A stretch of 64,000 nucleotides of DNA from Cryptomeria japonica (taxonomy: Eukaryota > Streptophyta > Pinopsida > Cupressales > Cupressaceae): positions 138,484,849-138,548,848 of the forward strand of contig NC_081410.1 of NCBI RefSeq assembly GCF_030272615.1, in the 5' to 3' direction. The notes beneath the pieces were generated by a model, which searched no databases, was not told where the DNA came from, and saw nothing but the letters and a program-made list of their open reading frames with translations. Position 1 is the stretch's first letter. Each line of letters opens with the position of its first letter. Below, in pieces: positions 21,769 to 33,008 of the stretch. The translations under genes were made by a program, and so were the position numbers.

Positions 21769-24039
21769 TGTTGTCACAAAAGTTCACCCGTTTGATGAGC
21801 AATCCTGGTCATCAACCTTGTGCAACATTGAATCAACCTCCAAGTGTGGGACTTGCAGGAGTGAGGTTGAATCTCCGGAGAGGGCCGATTTCCTCTTCAA
21901 TCTGATGCAAGTGTTGGACTAACCCAACACTGAAATACTTATTCTACTGGTCTGACAGGGAAAAGGGAGAAAGAGGGATGCTTGAAAGAGGGGAAAAGGT
22001 TCACACCTAGATTGAATATGATCTTCCTGCCCGTAACTGCACAAGACATCAATGAAAATCAACCAAGAATATGCACAACTTCCTATCCTAGTTAGCTTCC
22101 CAAAGCATGAATGAAGGTTGGAATTCTCATGAAAATCAAAAGGAGTTGCACCTAGCTCACAGATGAAGTTCTAAGAGGGATCAACATAGTCGCACATACT
22201 CAGAAAACATACAAGAATGCATCTCAATAAAAAGGTAAAAGATATTACACAGATTATCAAAATTGAAAGTAGGCAAGATAGTTAACTTTATTAATGCAAG
22301 AGCAAGACAACATTTACAGTTGTAGAGAAATAAGAATTCTGCAAGAGAAAAGAAAGAAGGTCCTGAGAAAATTAAAATTTTTTACCATTATAGTTGAGGC
22401 ATAACTCAAAATTGAATCACAGCTAAAACCCTAACCCACCTAGGGTTAGGTTACAAAATATCTGCAAAAGGGAGGAAGATCAGGTCTATTGATCTGATCA
22501 ACAAAAGGGGTTGGATTGTGTGTTGAATGTCGTCCTTGAAGATGTCCTCCATCTCTAGAAAGAGGCAAAATGGGGCGCAAGAGGAGACGTCTCTATGCAC
22601 AAGTGCAGCATGGCGGCATGACAGAGCCAAAAAGTCTTCAAAATGCATTTAAGAGACATGGGGTGGCGTTTGAGATCGGCCTTAAGGTCACTTCTGGAGT
22701 AAATGGCGAAAATCCCCGATGGTCGTATGCAAAAAGGATCAGATATCAGGTGCTGACTGAGCACAAAAATTGCCTCGACCATCAGGTCGACAATTGCCCA
22801 TGCGCAAAGAATTAAATTTCAATGGCCACTATGAGTTTGAATACCAACCATCGATCAAGAGATATCGCGCACAAATGGACACGCGAGATCTTGCCATGTA
22901 AGCGCGCTCAAATGCCCAACGAAGGATTAAAATGCAACCGTCCGATCGGGCTTTAATGAAGATCTGACGGTTGACAATGATTGACGTGGGGCCCAAGCCC
23001 ATGCTTCCTTCTGCTATTTGATCACTGAACGATCTTCTTACCATGCGGGATGGCGGGGGCAACAATCCGCCTAGGATTTGGTCACCCCATGTGGCCATCT
23101 CTATGCATTCTTATTCGGCGCGGGATGGCGGGGGAAAACCCCCACACTTTGCTTTTCCTTATCCTGCACGCAACTTTTGGGTATTTATTTTACCCTATGG
23201 GATGGTGGGGAGAGTCATCCGCATCACTTCTTCTTGATCCCGCAAGGCCCCTTGAGTATCCTGAAATTGCATGCGGGATGGCGGGGAAGCCATCTGCTTT
23301 ACTTGTTGCTTACCCCGCGAGCCGCCCTTAGACACATTGAAATGCCTGCGGGGTGGCGGGGAAGCCTTCATTACTCTTTGTTCTTATCTCGCATGGTCTC
23401 CATGATTTCTATTAACCTGCCGCGGGATAGCGGGGAGGCCCCCCCACATTTCGCTAAGACATCGCCTTTCGGCCAGACAAAGTAACCCTCTCATCGCCCT
23501 AGAAAGCTATGCCGAAAAACCTTGAAATGGCATACGGGATGGCGGGAAGCCATCCGCCCTTAGCCTTGTTTACCCCGTAGGGTCCTCTGTGTGCTTTATC
23601 CTTCCTCGTGGGGTAGCGGGGAAGAGACTTCCTCACTGTTCCCTCGCTATCCCGTGCGAAACTTCGTCCTTCTCTTTTGCCTGTGCGGGGTGGATGATAT
23701 CATAGGCCGGGATCACCATCCCGCTATCCCGCGACATCATTTGCTGGCCTTAGAAAATCTTGCGGGGTAGCTGGGCCCAAAGCCTGAGAGGAAACCGTCA
23801 ATAGCCGGTAAGAGGAAATAAAGGGGAACTGGCCTGTGAACGACAGGGAACCCTCTAGTCGGTAGAACTTAAGTGAGTTGACTGAACGACCCGGTCAACT
23901 CAGAAATAGAATTGGAGCCCAAAAGAAAAGGTTCCTTTGCATGTTGCCAATATAGTGCGCATAACACACAGGTTATGCAAAAAAACTTTGAATTTTCTCA
24001 GATTGGATCTGTAGCTTTGTTGACAAAAAAAGGTCAACA
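21769..24039 (-). repeat. gypsy-1 5' LTR
   Basis: Direct repeat of 3054-5333, with boundaries TGTTGTCAC and GGTCAACA. It lies upstream of gag in the reading direction. Confidence 0.9.
23045..23775. repeat. ~75-bp periodic GCGGGATGGCGGGG array in right LTR
   Basis: G-rich cores start at 23045, 23120, 23197, 23273, 23348, 23422, 23534, 23608, 23685 and 23762. Steps are 74-77 bp except one of 112 (about 1.5 units). Each is followed by an opposing ATCCCGC-like word. Confidence 0.8.
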
Positions 24040-24044
24040 AAAAC

Positions 24045-24646
24045 CTCCTCCATCTCCCCCAAAAAACCAAAAAATATAAAATGTCTCAAGGATATTTGGG
24101 AAATTGTAGGAAACGGCTGCCATCCCGGAGAGAGACAAGGGATGTCTAAATGTCCCCCAACCGTCCCAGCGATGACTAGCCGTCCCCTATGGTCTAGCAA
24201 GAAAAAGTTTCATTTGAAAAAAAGCACAAAAAAGTGATGAAAAATAGAAGGGTATGGGGGCCCTTGTAAACACACACAAGTGATGGAAAATATAGGGGTG
24301 TGGGGGCCCACAAGGGAAACCTAAAAACAACATTATAACTTGATGAGGAGGGACATGTTGTATGGCTTGGGGTTCCATTGGATTTATCAAGGTGAGACAG
24401 CCTGTCATAGTGGCAGCGACTTATAATTTGATTTTGATTTAGGGTTAAGAGATGCTGATTAGGAACAGCTGCATATTTCTATATTTTTGTCATTTTGCAG
24501 TTGAAACTTGCAGCCTTTGGGCATTTTGTTGTAAATTTTATATGTTATTTATGCACATTGTCAATGAATGCAATTAAATTTGTTAAAACACAAATTATTT
24601 GTCACTTTCTATGAAATGAAAAATCTCAATTAAACTCTAATATTAT
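24045..24646. other. Interior of the hAT-like element, no gene seen
   Basis: C-rich words (CATCCCGG, GTCCCC) resemble those near the element ends. No transposase frame is seen. A TAGGGTT-containing AT-rich stretch follows. Confidence 0.4.
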
Positions 24647-25045
24647 CTATGTTACCCTGAGTTTCCAAGATGGTGACGGGGGTACGTGTTTCCGGGATGG
24701 TTATTTTTTTTGCCAATTTTGGGGATAGCTAGGGGAGGGCAAAGGGGACAGTTATATAAAAATAGGGAAAATTAAAATATATAGGGAAATTTAAAATATT
24801 CATATGAAAACATGGATAAAGCATGCACATATACATTATAGAACCTTAACATATAAGAAATAGTAGAGTTCTTATGCCAAATTTGTGTTAAAGTGAGAGT
24901 CAAAGTCAGATTGCTTATAGAATTTATTGTCAAAATCCACTGTCAATATGCGGAATTTATGGAGACGTCCCCTAGGAGTCCCCTGTCCCTGAGACGGGGA
25001 TGCCTGAAAAAAAAACCAGGGATGCCACATCCCCGGGTGACGTAG
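24647..25045. mobile_element. 399-bp hAT-type MITE nested in the hAT-like element
   Basis: Ends CTATGTTACCCTGAG and (reverse complement of the right end) CTACGTCACCCGGGG match at 11 of 15 positions. Flanks AATATTAT (24639-24646) and AATATTGT (25046-25053) form an 8-bp duplication with one mismatch. There is no ORF. Confidence 0.6.
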
Positions 25046-25236
25046 AATATTGTGTTAAAATTTAAAACTTAATGTTCTATGATGTATATGATGATTGCCT
25101 TGTCAATGTTATCATACGAATATTCGAATTTTTCTCTATTTTTTTAACAGCCGTCCCCAGAAAAATGGCTCACTCCCACCCCATCCCCGAAATGCATTCC
25201 CCCGTCTTGTAAACTTGGGGCAACATAGGTTGAAGG

Positions 25237-27224
25237 GAATTCTACCTTGATAATAAGAGTCTGAAAGGAGAAAAATCTATGCTTTGGTTGATTAAAGGGC
25301 ACATGGAGGAGGTGATTGTATTAAAAAATTACTTACAAGATCATCTATTTAGGAACCTTAATAAATTTGCTGATATGCTTACCAATCATGGAGTCAAATC
25401 AATAGGGAGGAAAGAAAAAAATTATTCAAATTAATGGGACAAAACTTGATATATTTAATCGTTGGAGATAAAGCCCCATCTATTCATTCATTGTGGTATC
25501 AAAGTTAGAATCAAATTTGAGCATGATGGCTTTTCCATCTCAGTTGAAAGAACAAAGGCTTTTGGGAGCAGTGAGTGATGATTTAGGACAGATCATTTCT
25601 TTTGGACTTGATTTTACACTCTGTGGAAAGGGCAGGAATAGGAGTGATTGATTAAGTTTTCAAACATGATTAGTGGGCTAGGAATTGATTTAGTTGTTAA
25701 TCAGAGTGATCATCATTAGACATATTGATTCTTAAAATCTGTACTCAAAGAAATCGTGTTCTGTATTTGATGTTTGCAGGCATAAATTATGCTACCTAGG
25801 AACTCATAGGTGCAGCAGGTGGAGGTGGAGTCACAGGGAACCTGCTAGTTAAATTATGGCATCAATCAACGTTGTCATAATATTTATTTTTAATCTGTGT
25901 GTGTCTGGCTGAGTTTAAATACTCATGATCAGAAAGAGTATGTGGTCAGAAGTCAATATCAGGTTTCAGAAATGCCATCAGTTCTTAAACTACAGATATT
26001 TGTTCTGGAGAAGAATATGAAGTTATTTATAGTTGAGTTTGCCTTATTTTGCCAGTTTGCCAGAATGTATTTTGCCAGTTTTTAATCTATTTTGAAAATT
26101 TCTCTGCAAATGGTACACAAAATCCATAAAGCTGCTGCAATCTAAATACAAGAGACAGTTTTGAATGGATTAGAAGGAAAGAATTAATTTCAGTAAATTT
26201 AAAAACTAATGATTGATTTTTTTTCCACTGAAGTTACCTTTGACTTGATCTGATACTGTTCAACAAGTTATAATTTGTAAAGTATGTGATATTGCAAGGT
26301 GACTGTATGTTGGATTTAGGGGCTGAAATGCATGTAAATTGAGGAGGATCATTAATGTGTTAGTGTTTACATCTTGCATAAATTTATTCTTTTCTGTGAT
26401 TACATTCTAAAGGGAACAATTTTTCTTCATAGGGATAGATTTAATCTCGTAAACTCTTAGGAAGCTTGGAATGTACAAGGCTGAACTAGCCCATAAAGCT
26501 TCAAGTGAAGCTGGCAGCTATTAGACATGTATGGATTTGTTTTTGAGCATTGCTGGTGCCTCATGGCAGGTTTAACTCTAAATTTCTACCCAAAGAATTC
26601 AGTAGAATATTTTTGGGTCATGTCTATGATCAAAATGATTATATTTTGTTTGTGATTTTTTTCCAGATTAGGGATTTGTGTCTCAAAATCCTCCAATAGT
26701 CACTTATTCACTGGGGCAGTCGATTCTAACTCTTAGGGGCAGTCGATTTTTTTCCAGATTAGGGATTTGTGTCTCAAAATACTGAACTTAGACATCACAG
26801 GAAGAGAAGAAAAACAACTACCTATATAGTGGGAACAATAACAAAGAGGGAAATGAATATCTAAATATAAGTTATTGTTATAAATTAAAATCAAGCATTT
26901 GTCAGATGGACGACAACATCAAAATTGCAAAGAAAAGTGAGCATAGTTGGACCAGCTGTTAAAAGGACAAAAAAATGAGATTTATTTATTTATTTTAAAG
27001 TAAATATTGTGTTTGCATTGCTCTTCACAACACACTTGGATTTGAAAAGTTGTTCATCCTTTAAAAAAATGTAAAATGCTTGATTTTGACATAATAGTAA
27101 TCAAAATCTTTAATAATTTAATAAAATGTGTTTTTACTTTTTAAATATTTCTTTTTAATAAAGAATAGAAAATATACCTAAATAGTCTATTATTTAATAT
27201 CCTTTAAAATAAAACAACTATCTA
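25237..27224. other. Unassigned AT-rich sequence, no gene seen
   Basis: Only short open frames. TGGTATCAAAGTTAG near 25493 resembles a Met primer site but has no LTR end before it. A short direct repeat lies at 26656-26785. Confidence 0.45.
26656..26785. repeat. Short direct repeats with 91-bp period
   Basis: A ~32-bp word containing CCAGATTAGGGATTTGTG occurs at 26663 and 26754. Between the copies GGGGCAGTCGATT occurs twice, 24 bp apart. Confidence 0.8.
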
Positions 27225-28389
27225 ATTGGCTGCGAAGTCCAATGGGCATAATCTTTCAGTTCCACAATTCTTCATATTCCCATGTCTTTTTTGACTCTTC
27301 ATTTCAGTGAAGAGTTTTATAAAAAGAATTGAGCGAGATAATATATTTCTGTTGATGAAAACTTCATGTATTTGCTGCAAATTAATAAAAAGAGAAAGTT
27401 GACCCCACTTATGTAGCCACATTGGTGAGCCATGTAAATTGTATTTTTGTTTGTGTGCAATATTATGCCTGTGTTTAATTTGTTGTAGAAATATTTTGCT
27501 TTGTTCAGCCCTGTTTTTTTAATTGGTACCAGAGCCTTAGAGAAATTCAAAAATCTCTTGCGTAGAAGAGAATTTGGAAGTTGCAGCTCGAAGCTCTGTT
27601 AATCCAAAAAGACATTTAAATATACTAGAAGGAAAATAAGAAACACCAATTGAAATGTCCAATGAAGAATGAGAGAAATTGGATTGGAAGGCAGTAGTAA
27701 CAGTTATTCTTTCGTTATCCAACAATGTCTTGTTTAATGCTGCAATAGAGAAAACAATGAAAGGACTACAGGATCATTTATCAAACATGTATAAGGGTGC
27801 CCCTACATCAAACAAGATATTTTTGATGAAGAAATTGTACAATTTTAAAATGAAGGCAGGCAGTGATGTCATAAATCATTTGAATAAATTTAACACCTTG
27901 ATAAGTCAATTAATTTCAGTAAGCATTAATTTGGATGATGAAAACAAGGCCATTTTGCTAGTGTTTTCTACCCGATAGCTGGGAAGGAGTTATTATGGCT
28001 ATTAGCAAATTGGTACTTGGTAAGATGAGAAATGTGTTGAAATTTGATGATGTTGAGATTCTTCTCAATGAGGACATGATAATAAAAAATCAAGGTACTT
28101 CATTGAGAGATGCTTTGGTAACCGACAACAGGGGGAGGTCACAAGAACGAGGGAGGAATAATTATAGGGAAGATCAAAGTCTAGCTGAAGCTCAAAGTTT
28201 AGAGGCAAAATAGTTTATTGTTGGTATTGTTCTAAAGAAGGCTACATAAAGAAAAATTGCTGGTCATTGAAAAACAAAAAGGTTGAAGAACATTAAAAAT
28301 TATGAAGCAAATACAACTTATGAAGATGTTGGTTTCTTTCCACAATCTTACAAGGATTTCAAATATAAAGTAAAGCCTTTCCACAATCT
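27225..28389 (+). mobile_element. Old copia fragment: LTR, primer site, gag
   Basis: 27225-27515 shows patchy similarity to the LTR of the 28390-43592 copia (GAAGTCCAA near the start, TTGGTGAGCCATGTAAA near the end). TGGTACCAGAGCC at 27524-27536 is a Met-type primer site. Gag remnants follow. The element was cut at 28389 by the younger copia insertion and its continuation after 43597 is not recognisable. Confidence 0.65.
27660..28380 (+). pseudogene. Gag of the old copia fragment
   Basis: Pieces at 27679-27978 and 27995-28213 correspond to a copia gag capsid: LSLSNNVLFNAAIEKTMKGL, LMKKLYNFKMKAGSDVINHL, LNEDMIIKNQG. A decayed zinc knuckle follows (CWYCSKEGYIKKNCW, with Tyr where His is expected). 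It parallels the gag of the younger element at 28758-29530. Several stops and frameshifts. Confidence 0.75.
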
Positions 28390-28698
28390 TGTTAGTTAGT
28401 GAAGTCCAACACGCAGATTATTGGACTCTTCATTAGATGACTGTTGGCATTCCTCTCTTTCAAGGCTTCTATAAAACAATGTGGATAATGTAATTATGTA
28501 TTACATAGTTGGAATAAGCTTGCTTTTGTATGTACAAACTAAATAGTGATATTAATATGGAGATTTCCCTTGCTCCGGTGGATGTAGCAAATTCGTGAAC
28601 CATGTAAAATCTAGTGTTTCATGTCTCTATTTGTTTGTGTCTTTCATTTCTTTCCTTCTAGTTTTATTAATCAGTTTACTCACTCTTTATATTCAACA
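28390..28698 (+). repeat. Copia 5' LTR
   Basis: Pairs with 43284-43592. A Met-type primer site remnant TGGTACGAGTAC follows at 28701-28712. Confidence 0.9.
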
Positions 28699-28757
28699 AT
28701 TGGTACGAGTACTCGATGAAGAAGCTGTTTGGGAATTTGTGAAGAATTTATGGGAAG

Positions 28758-29530
28758 ATGAAGGAAACGGATGAATGGAGAATTGAAAAATTCTCAAGGC
28801 AGAATTTTGGGTTATGGAAGATGCAGGTGGAATCATTGTTGATTAAAGTAGACTTCTCACTTGTGCTGGAAGGAAAAGCCAAGAAGCCAAATTCAATAGT
28901 TGATGAGGAGTGGGAGAAATTGGATAAGAAGGCAAGGGCGACCATCATTCTTTCTCTATCTAGTAATGTTCTATTTAATGTTTCAGCGGAGAAGACAATG
29001 AAAAAGATTATGGGACAAATTGTTTGACATGTATAAGATGATTTATGCTTCAAACAAAGTTTTCCTCATGAAATTGTATAATTTGAAGATGAAGGAGGGA
29101 ACATGTCCAATCGTCTCAATGAGTTTAATACATTAATGAGCTGATTGATTTCTGTCAACATAAATTTGCATGATAAAATCGAAGCCATCTTGTTGTTGTG
29201 CTCTCTACCAAATAGTTGGGAAGGTGTGGTGATGGTGATTAACAATTCATTTTTTGACAAAAACATACTCAAATTTGATGATGTTACATGCATTCTTCTT
29301 AGTGAAGACATGAGGAGGAAAAATCAAGGAAACTCATTGAGTGATGCTTTGATTTTTGGCAATAGAAGAATGCATTAAGATAGAGGCAAAAATAATAATA
29401 GGAGGAGATCACAATTTGCAAGGAGATCCAAGTCTAGAGGAAGAAATGGAGGTTGTTGGTTTTGTGGCAAATGACACACTAAGAAGAATTGCTGGTCATA
29501 CAAGAAAACACAAACTAATGAAAGGACAAT
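28758..29530 (+). pseudogene. Copia gag
   Basis: Opens MKETDEWRIEKFSRQNFGLW, the usual start of Tnt1-like gag (substrate-like KFxxxNFxLW box). Capsid pieces LSLSSNVLFNVSAEKTMKKI and SVNINLHDKIEAILLLCSLP follow, then KNQGNSLSDAL, a basic Arg/Asn/Ser tract and a decayed zinc knuckle with a stop inside it (CWFCGK, stop, HTKKNCW). Frames change several times. Confidence 0.8.
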
Positions 29531-29572
29531 GAAGTTAACACACCATATGAACAAGATGAAGGTGATTTAGTC

Positions 29573-29890
29573 TTGTCAACAAGTGAAACTACAACAGATT
29601 CATGGGTGTTGGACTCCAGTGTCTTCTTTCATGCAACTCCATGTTGGGAAGCTTTCAAAAACTATCAAAAAGGTAAATATGGAGTCTATCTTAGTGACAA
29701 TGAACCATGGGATATAGTTGGCAAAGGTGACGTGATGTTGCAATTAAAGAATGGAAGTAAATGGCTATTGCAAGATGCATGACATGTTCCTAGACTCGAA
29801 AGGAATCCAATTTTCGTGGGACAACTTGATGCTCAAGGATGAAGCATCACCTTTCCTTCAAACTCTTCGAAGGTGACCAAGGGAGCCTTA
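29573..29890 (+). pseudogene. Copia protease
   Basis: Contains DSWVLDSSVFFHATP, where the aspartic protease site would read DSG; the Gly has become Ser. DNEPWDIVGKGDVMLQLKNG follows, standard downstream protease sequence. A stop occurs near 29780, after which the reading goes on to the integrase region. Confidence 0.8.
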
Positions 29891-30900
29891 TTGGTTGCAA
29901 GAGGCAACAAATTGGGCACTTTATATGTGCCAGAGAGTCGCATTGAAGTGGGAGATGCAATGGTCGTTATGGACAATGAGATAGAGCTTTGGTACAAGAC
30001 GCTTGAGAATATGAGCAAGAAGGGGCTTGAGATCTTGCTCAAAAGGGATCAACTTCTAGGTGTGAACATCGTCTCTATGGAAAACAAAGGCGGATTAGTT
30101 TTTTGAGGATCAGACATGACAAGAAGAGAAGGCCTTTGGAGTTCGTGCACTCAAATGTGTCTGGTCCTACGGAGGTAACCTATATTGGAGGAGCTAATTA
30201 TTTTGTCACTTTTCTTGATGATTGCACTCACATTGTTTGGGTTTATATGCTAAAGAGGAAATGCAAATTTAAAGTTTTCCAGCTATTGTTGAGAATCAAA
30301 CCGGAAACAAAATAAAATGTTTAGAAACAGATAATGGGGGAGAGTTTTTCTCTATGGGGTTTTATAGTTATTGTGCAAATAATGGAACCCAACATATCAA
30401 GATTGTCCCATTCACCCCTCAATAAAATGGTGCAACTGAGGATTTGAATCAAATAGTTTTGGAGAGAACTTAGAGTATGCTCTTTAATGCAGGTTTGGGC
30501 AAGGAATTTTAGGCAGAGATAGTCAATATAGTGGTATATTTGATTAATCAAGGCCCCTCATCTCGGTTAGATTTTGATATTTCGAAGGAGAGATGGTTGG
30601 GAAGACGAATTTCCTACACTCATCTACATGTCTTTGGTTGCAAAGTGTTTGCTGACGTTCCCAAGGAGAAAAGAACGAAATTGGGTTCCAAATAAAAACA
30701 TTGCATCTTTGTTGGCTATGGATAGGAACAATATTGTTTCAGATTGTGGGATCATATGGCCAAACAATTAGTCCATAGCCAAGATGTAATTTTCAATGAG
30801 AGGACGTTCCCTAGATTGCAAGAGAAAAGGACAGAAGCTAAAGAATATATACCTTTGAATGAATCTATTACAAATAATAATGATATGCTTAATAACCATG
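29873..30900 (+). pseudogene. Copia integrase
   Basis: Zinc-binding region remnants (WYKTLENMSKKGLEILLKRD) lead to the core. HSNVSGPTEVTYIGGANYFV has Asn where the first catalytic Asp is expected (usually DVSGP). FLDDCTHIVWVYMLKRKCKF follows. Around 30330-30480 the second Asp region (ETDNGGEF-like) and the E region are visible across frame changes. The enzyme is dead. Confidence 0.75.
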
Positions 30901-31504
30901 GTTAGAATTCTTAGGCACCAACAATTATAGGCAATTTCCAAACTCTAATCTCACCCTCTGCTCAAGCATCTCATACACAGGTCATCTCTTTGCCTCTTGT
31001 TTCCCAGGTTGTGGGAAGCCTTCGTTCCACATAATCTCTAATGATTTGCATTTTCCAGTTCAAGAAGACCCACACTTAGCAAAAGAGGAACGATTTTCCC
31101 AAAAACCAATAGGCTTTTATGTGTGGAATTGATCTCACACGACCCTCAGTAGCGTCATCTCTACGATGGGTTGCTACACATAAAGGGATATCATCCAACC
31201 CTATTCCCACCTATCTCTAACATGCCATAGTCATTGCCAGAGCATATTGCTTGTTAATATAATCCCATTCAATCTCTAGTTTTGGAGTCCTTCCCAAACA
31301 CGCAACACTTTAATTTGCCACCATAGTCACAAGTTCTAGCTGTAGGTTAGGGTTCCTCTGTTTGATTCGTTCAATCCAAAGTCTCACATAGTGGGAAATG
31401 AAAGTATTTCATAGTCATAATTTAGCACCATGGATGGGCAATTTGTGTGGGATATTGGATTGTTTGTAGCATCTATTTATGGCTCAAGAAATTGGTGACA
31501 TTAC
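30901..31504 (+). other. Copia linker between integrase and RT
   Basis: Ser/Pro/His-rich when translated in broken frames, with no domain. It ends at the ATTAC target site (31500-31504) of gypsy-2. Confidence 0.5.
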
Positions 31505-32539
31505 TGTCGTGCTTTGTGAAGTGTACCTGTTCCTGCAAACACAATGCACTCAATAAATCATTACAAGTAATAGTTAGTGAATTAAATCAAAGAAAGACAA
31601 AACCATAGCTAAGCGATCTATCGCCTCCTAGTAAATGCGAGTATGAATTTTGCTCTCAGATCTGGTTATGCAAATTCCACTGACTTGACTACACTTAAAT
31701 GGAGGATTTAAATGATGAAGATGCATGATCTAGCAATGATAGCATGATTAAGCTACATGATTTCATGATTATTCTAGAAAATAAGCTAGAATGAAGATGC
31801 AATTAAGCTAAGATTTGAACATGATAACAATGCTTGAAATGATAAACTATAAGCTAGATGCCTATAGTAACAATGCTTGAATGCAAAATGAGATGAATCA
31901 AAATGATATGAAATTGGGACACTTTGTGCTCCAAAATGAGGTCTATTTATAGGATTTCCCAAGGCTAGGGATGATGTGGCATGAATCAACGATCGAGATT
32001 TGATCTGAAGATATCAATGGTTAAATTGGAGGTGGGTTGAGAAGAGGTTGGATGAAAGGGGACAATTGTCATCTCTATGGTGACAAGTGTCAAGAGGCTT
32101 CTAGAAGAGGTTAGATGAAAGGGAACACTTAGTGACAAGTGTCACAAAGCTTCTAGAAGAGGTTGGATGAAAGGGGACATGGGTAAATGGAATGGGTTAG
32201 GTTTAGAAGAGGTTAGGTTAGGTGGTTAAAAATTAGGAGAATTTGAATTTTAAAAATTCAAATAATAGAAAAAGGCTAATTAATTTCAACAACTCATGAA
32301 TTTGATTTGTTTTAATTAATTAGGGGATTTAGAAGAAATGATTTTGATGGGGGGAATTAATTAATTAAAGAGGATTATTGAAATGAACCTATTAAATAAA
32401 TCCTTAGATTTATTAATAAGTAGATGAAAAGGGGAATTTAATCAAATTGCTTAGTGAATTCAATTAAATTGGGAAGAAGAATTAATTAAATAATTGCTTA
32501 TTTAATTAATTATCTATAGACCATTTTTAGGTGTATATA
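31505..32539 (-). repeat. gypsy-2 3' LTR
   Basis: Direct repeat of 40292-41293, AT-rich with runs of TTAATTAATT. The adjacent internal side has TTTGCCCCTCTTT (32541-32553), i.e. AAAGAGGGGCAAA on the element strand, a polypurine tract. Confidence 0.92.
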
Positions 32540-32824
32540 TTTTGCCCCTCTTTGAAGCGAGGTGTAATGACGCGTTGATTCAAAAAATAATCTCATTTTG
32601 ATGATGGTATTGGTTTGATAGGATGCCCCAACTCTTGATTGCTAAATTCTAGTATGATGATGCCCCCTCAGGAGATTAATTGAGATAATTGATCTTTGGA
32701 GTTTTTGGATTTTTTTTTTGCGAAATTGATATTCTGATAGATTTGATTTGATTTCTGCAATGGTGTTTGATGAAAATGCGAGTTCTTCAGTTAGCTTGAT
32801 TGATTAGATTGATTGAGATTTAGT

Positions 32825-33008
32825 CTGGTTTTAGGAAGGATACATCCTGTATAAGACAACGATGATCAAAGCGTTTGGTTTCAGGAAGGATTCATCCTGT
32901 ATAAGACATGATCAGAACGTCTGGTTTTAGGAAGGATACATCCTGTATAAGACATGAATCAGAATCAGATCATCTGGTTTCAGGAAGGATACATCCTGTA
33001 TAAGACGT
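32825..33008. repeat. Four ~50-bp tandem units in gypsy-2 3' region
   Basis: AGGAAGGATACATCCTGTAT recurs with starts at 32833, 32883, 32929 and 32982 (steps 50, 46, 53). The unit centre GGATACATCC is itself palindromic. Confidence 0.9.

Larger units (their letters stand above)
3054..24039 (-). mobile_element. Ty3/gypsy element (gypsy-1), Tat-like, heavily nested
   Basis: Two ~2.27-kb direct repeats (3054-5333 and 21769-24039) flank gag, protease, RT, RNase H and integrase remnants, all read on the minus strand from right to left. LTR termini are TGTTG and CAACA, with the left copy mutated to TATTG. Flanks GAAAC (3049-3053) and AAAAC (24040-24044) form a near-perfect 5-bp duplication. Two insertions split the internal region: 6641-10627 cuts integrase and 12599-19075 cuts the stretch between protease and RT. 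Every coding part has stops or frameshifts. Confidence 0.9.
2968..25228. mobile_element. hAT-like TIR element split by a gypsy insertion
   Basis: The left end CTATGTTACTTGG (2968) and the reverse complement of the right end, CTATGTTGCCCC (25228), form short inverted repeats. The flanks are GTTGAAGA (2960-2967) and GTTGAAGG (25229-25236), an 8-bp target duplication with one mismatch. Eight-base duplications are characteristic of hAT elements. Removing the gypsy element (3054-24039) leaves about 1.3 kb, which also holds a 399-bp relative at 24647-25045. No transposase frame is seen, so it would be non-autonomous. Confidence 0.6.

Noticed and set aside
24647-25228. A single TIR element from 24647 to 25228
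   Set aside because: The flanks do not match; the two separate pairs with 8-bp duplications explain the ends better.
25490-25510. TGGTATCAAAGTTAG as a copia primer site
   Set aside because: No LTR end precedes it and no gag follows.
31786-31989. 67-codon frame repeated at 40540-40743
   Set aside because: It is conserved only because both lie in the gypsy-2 LTR pair.
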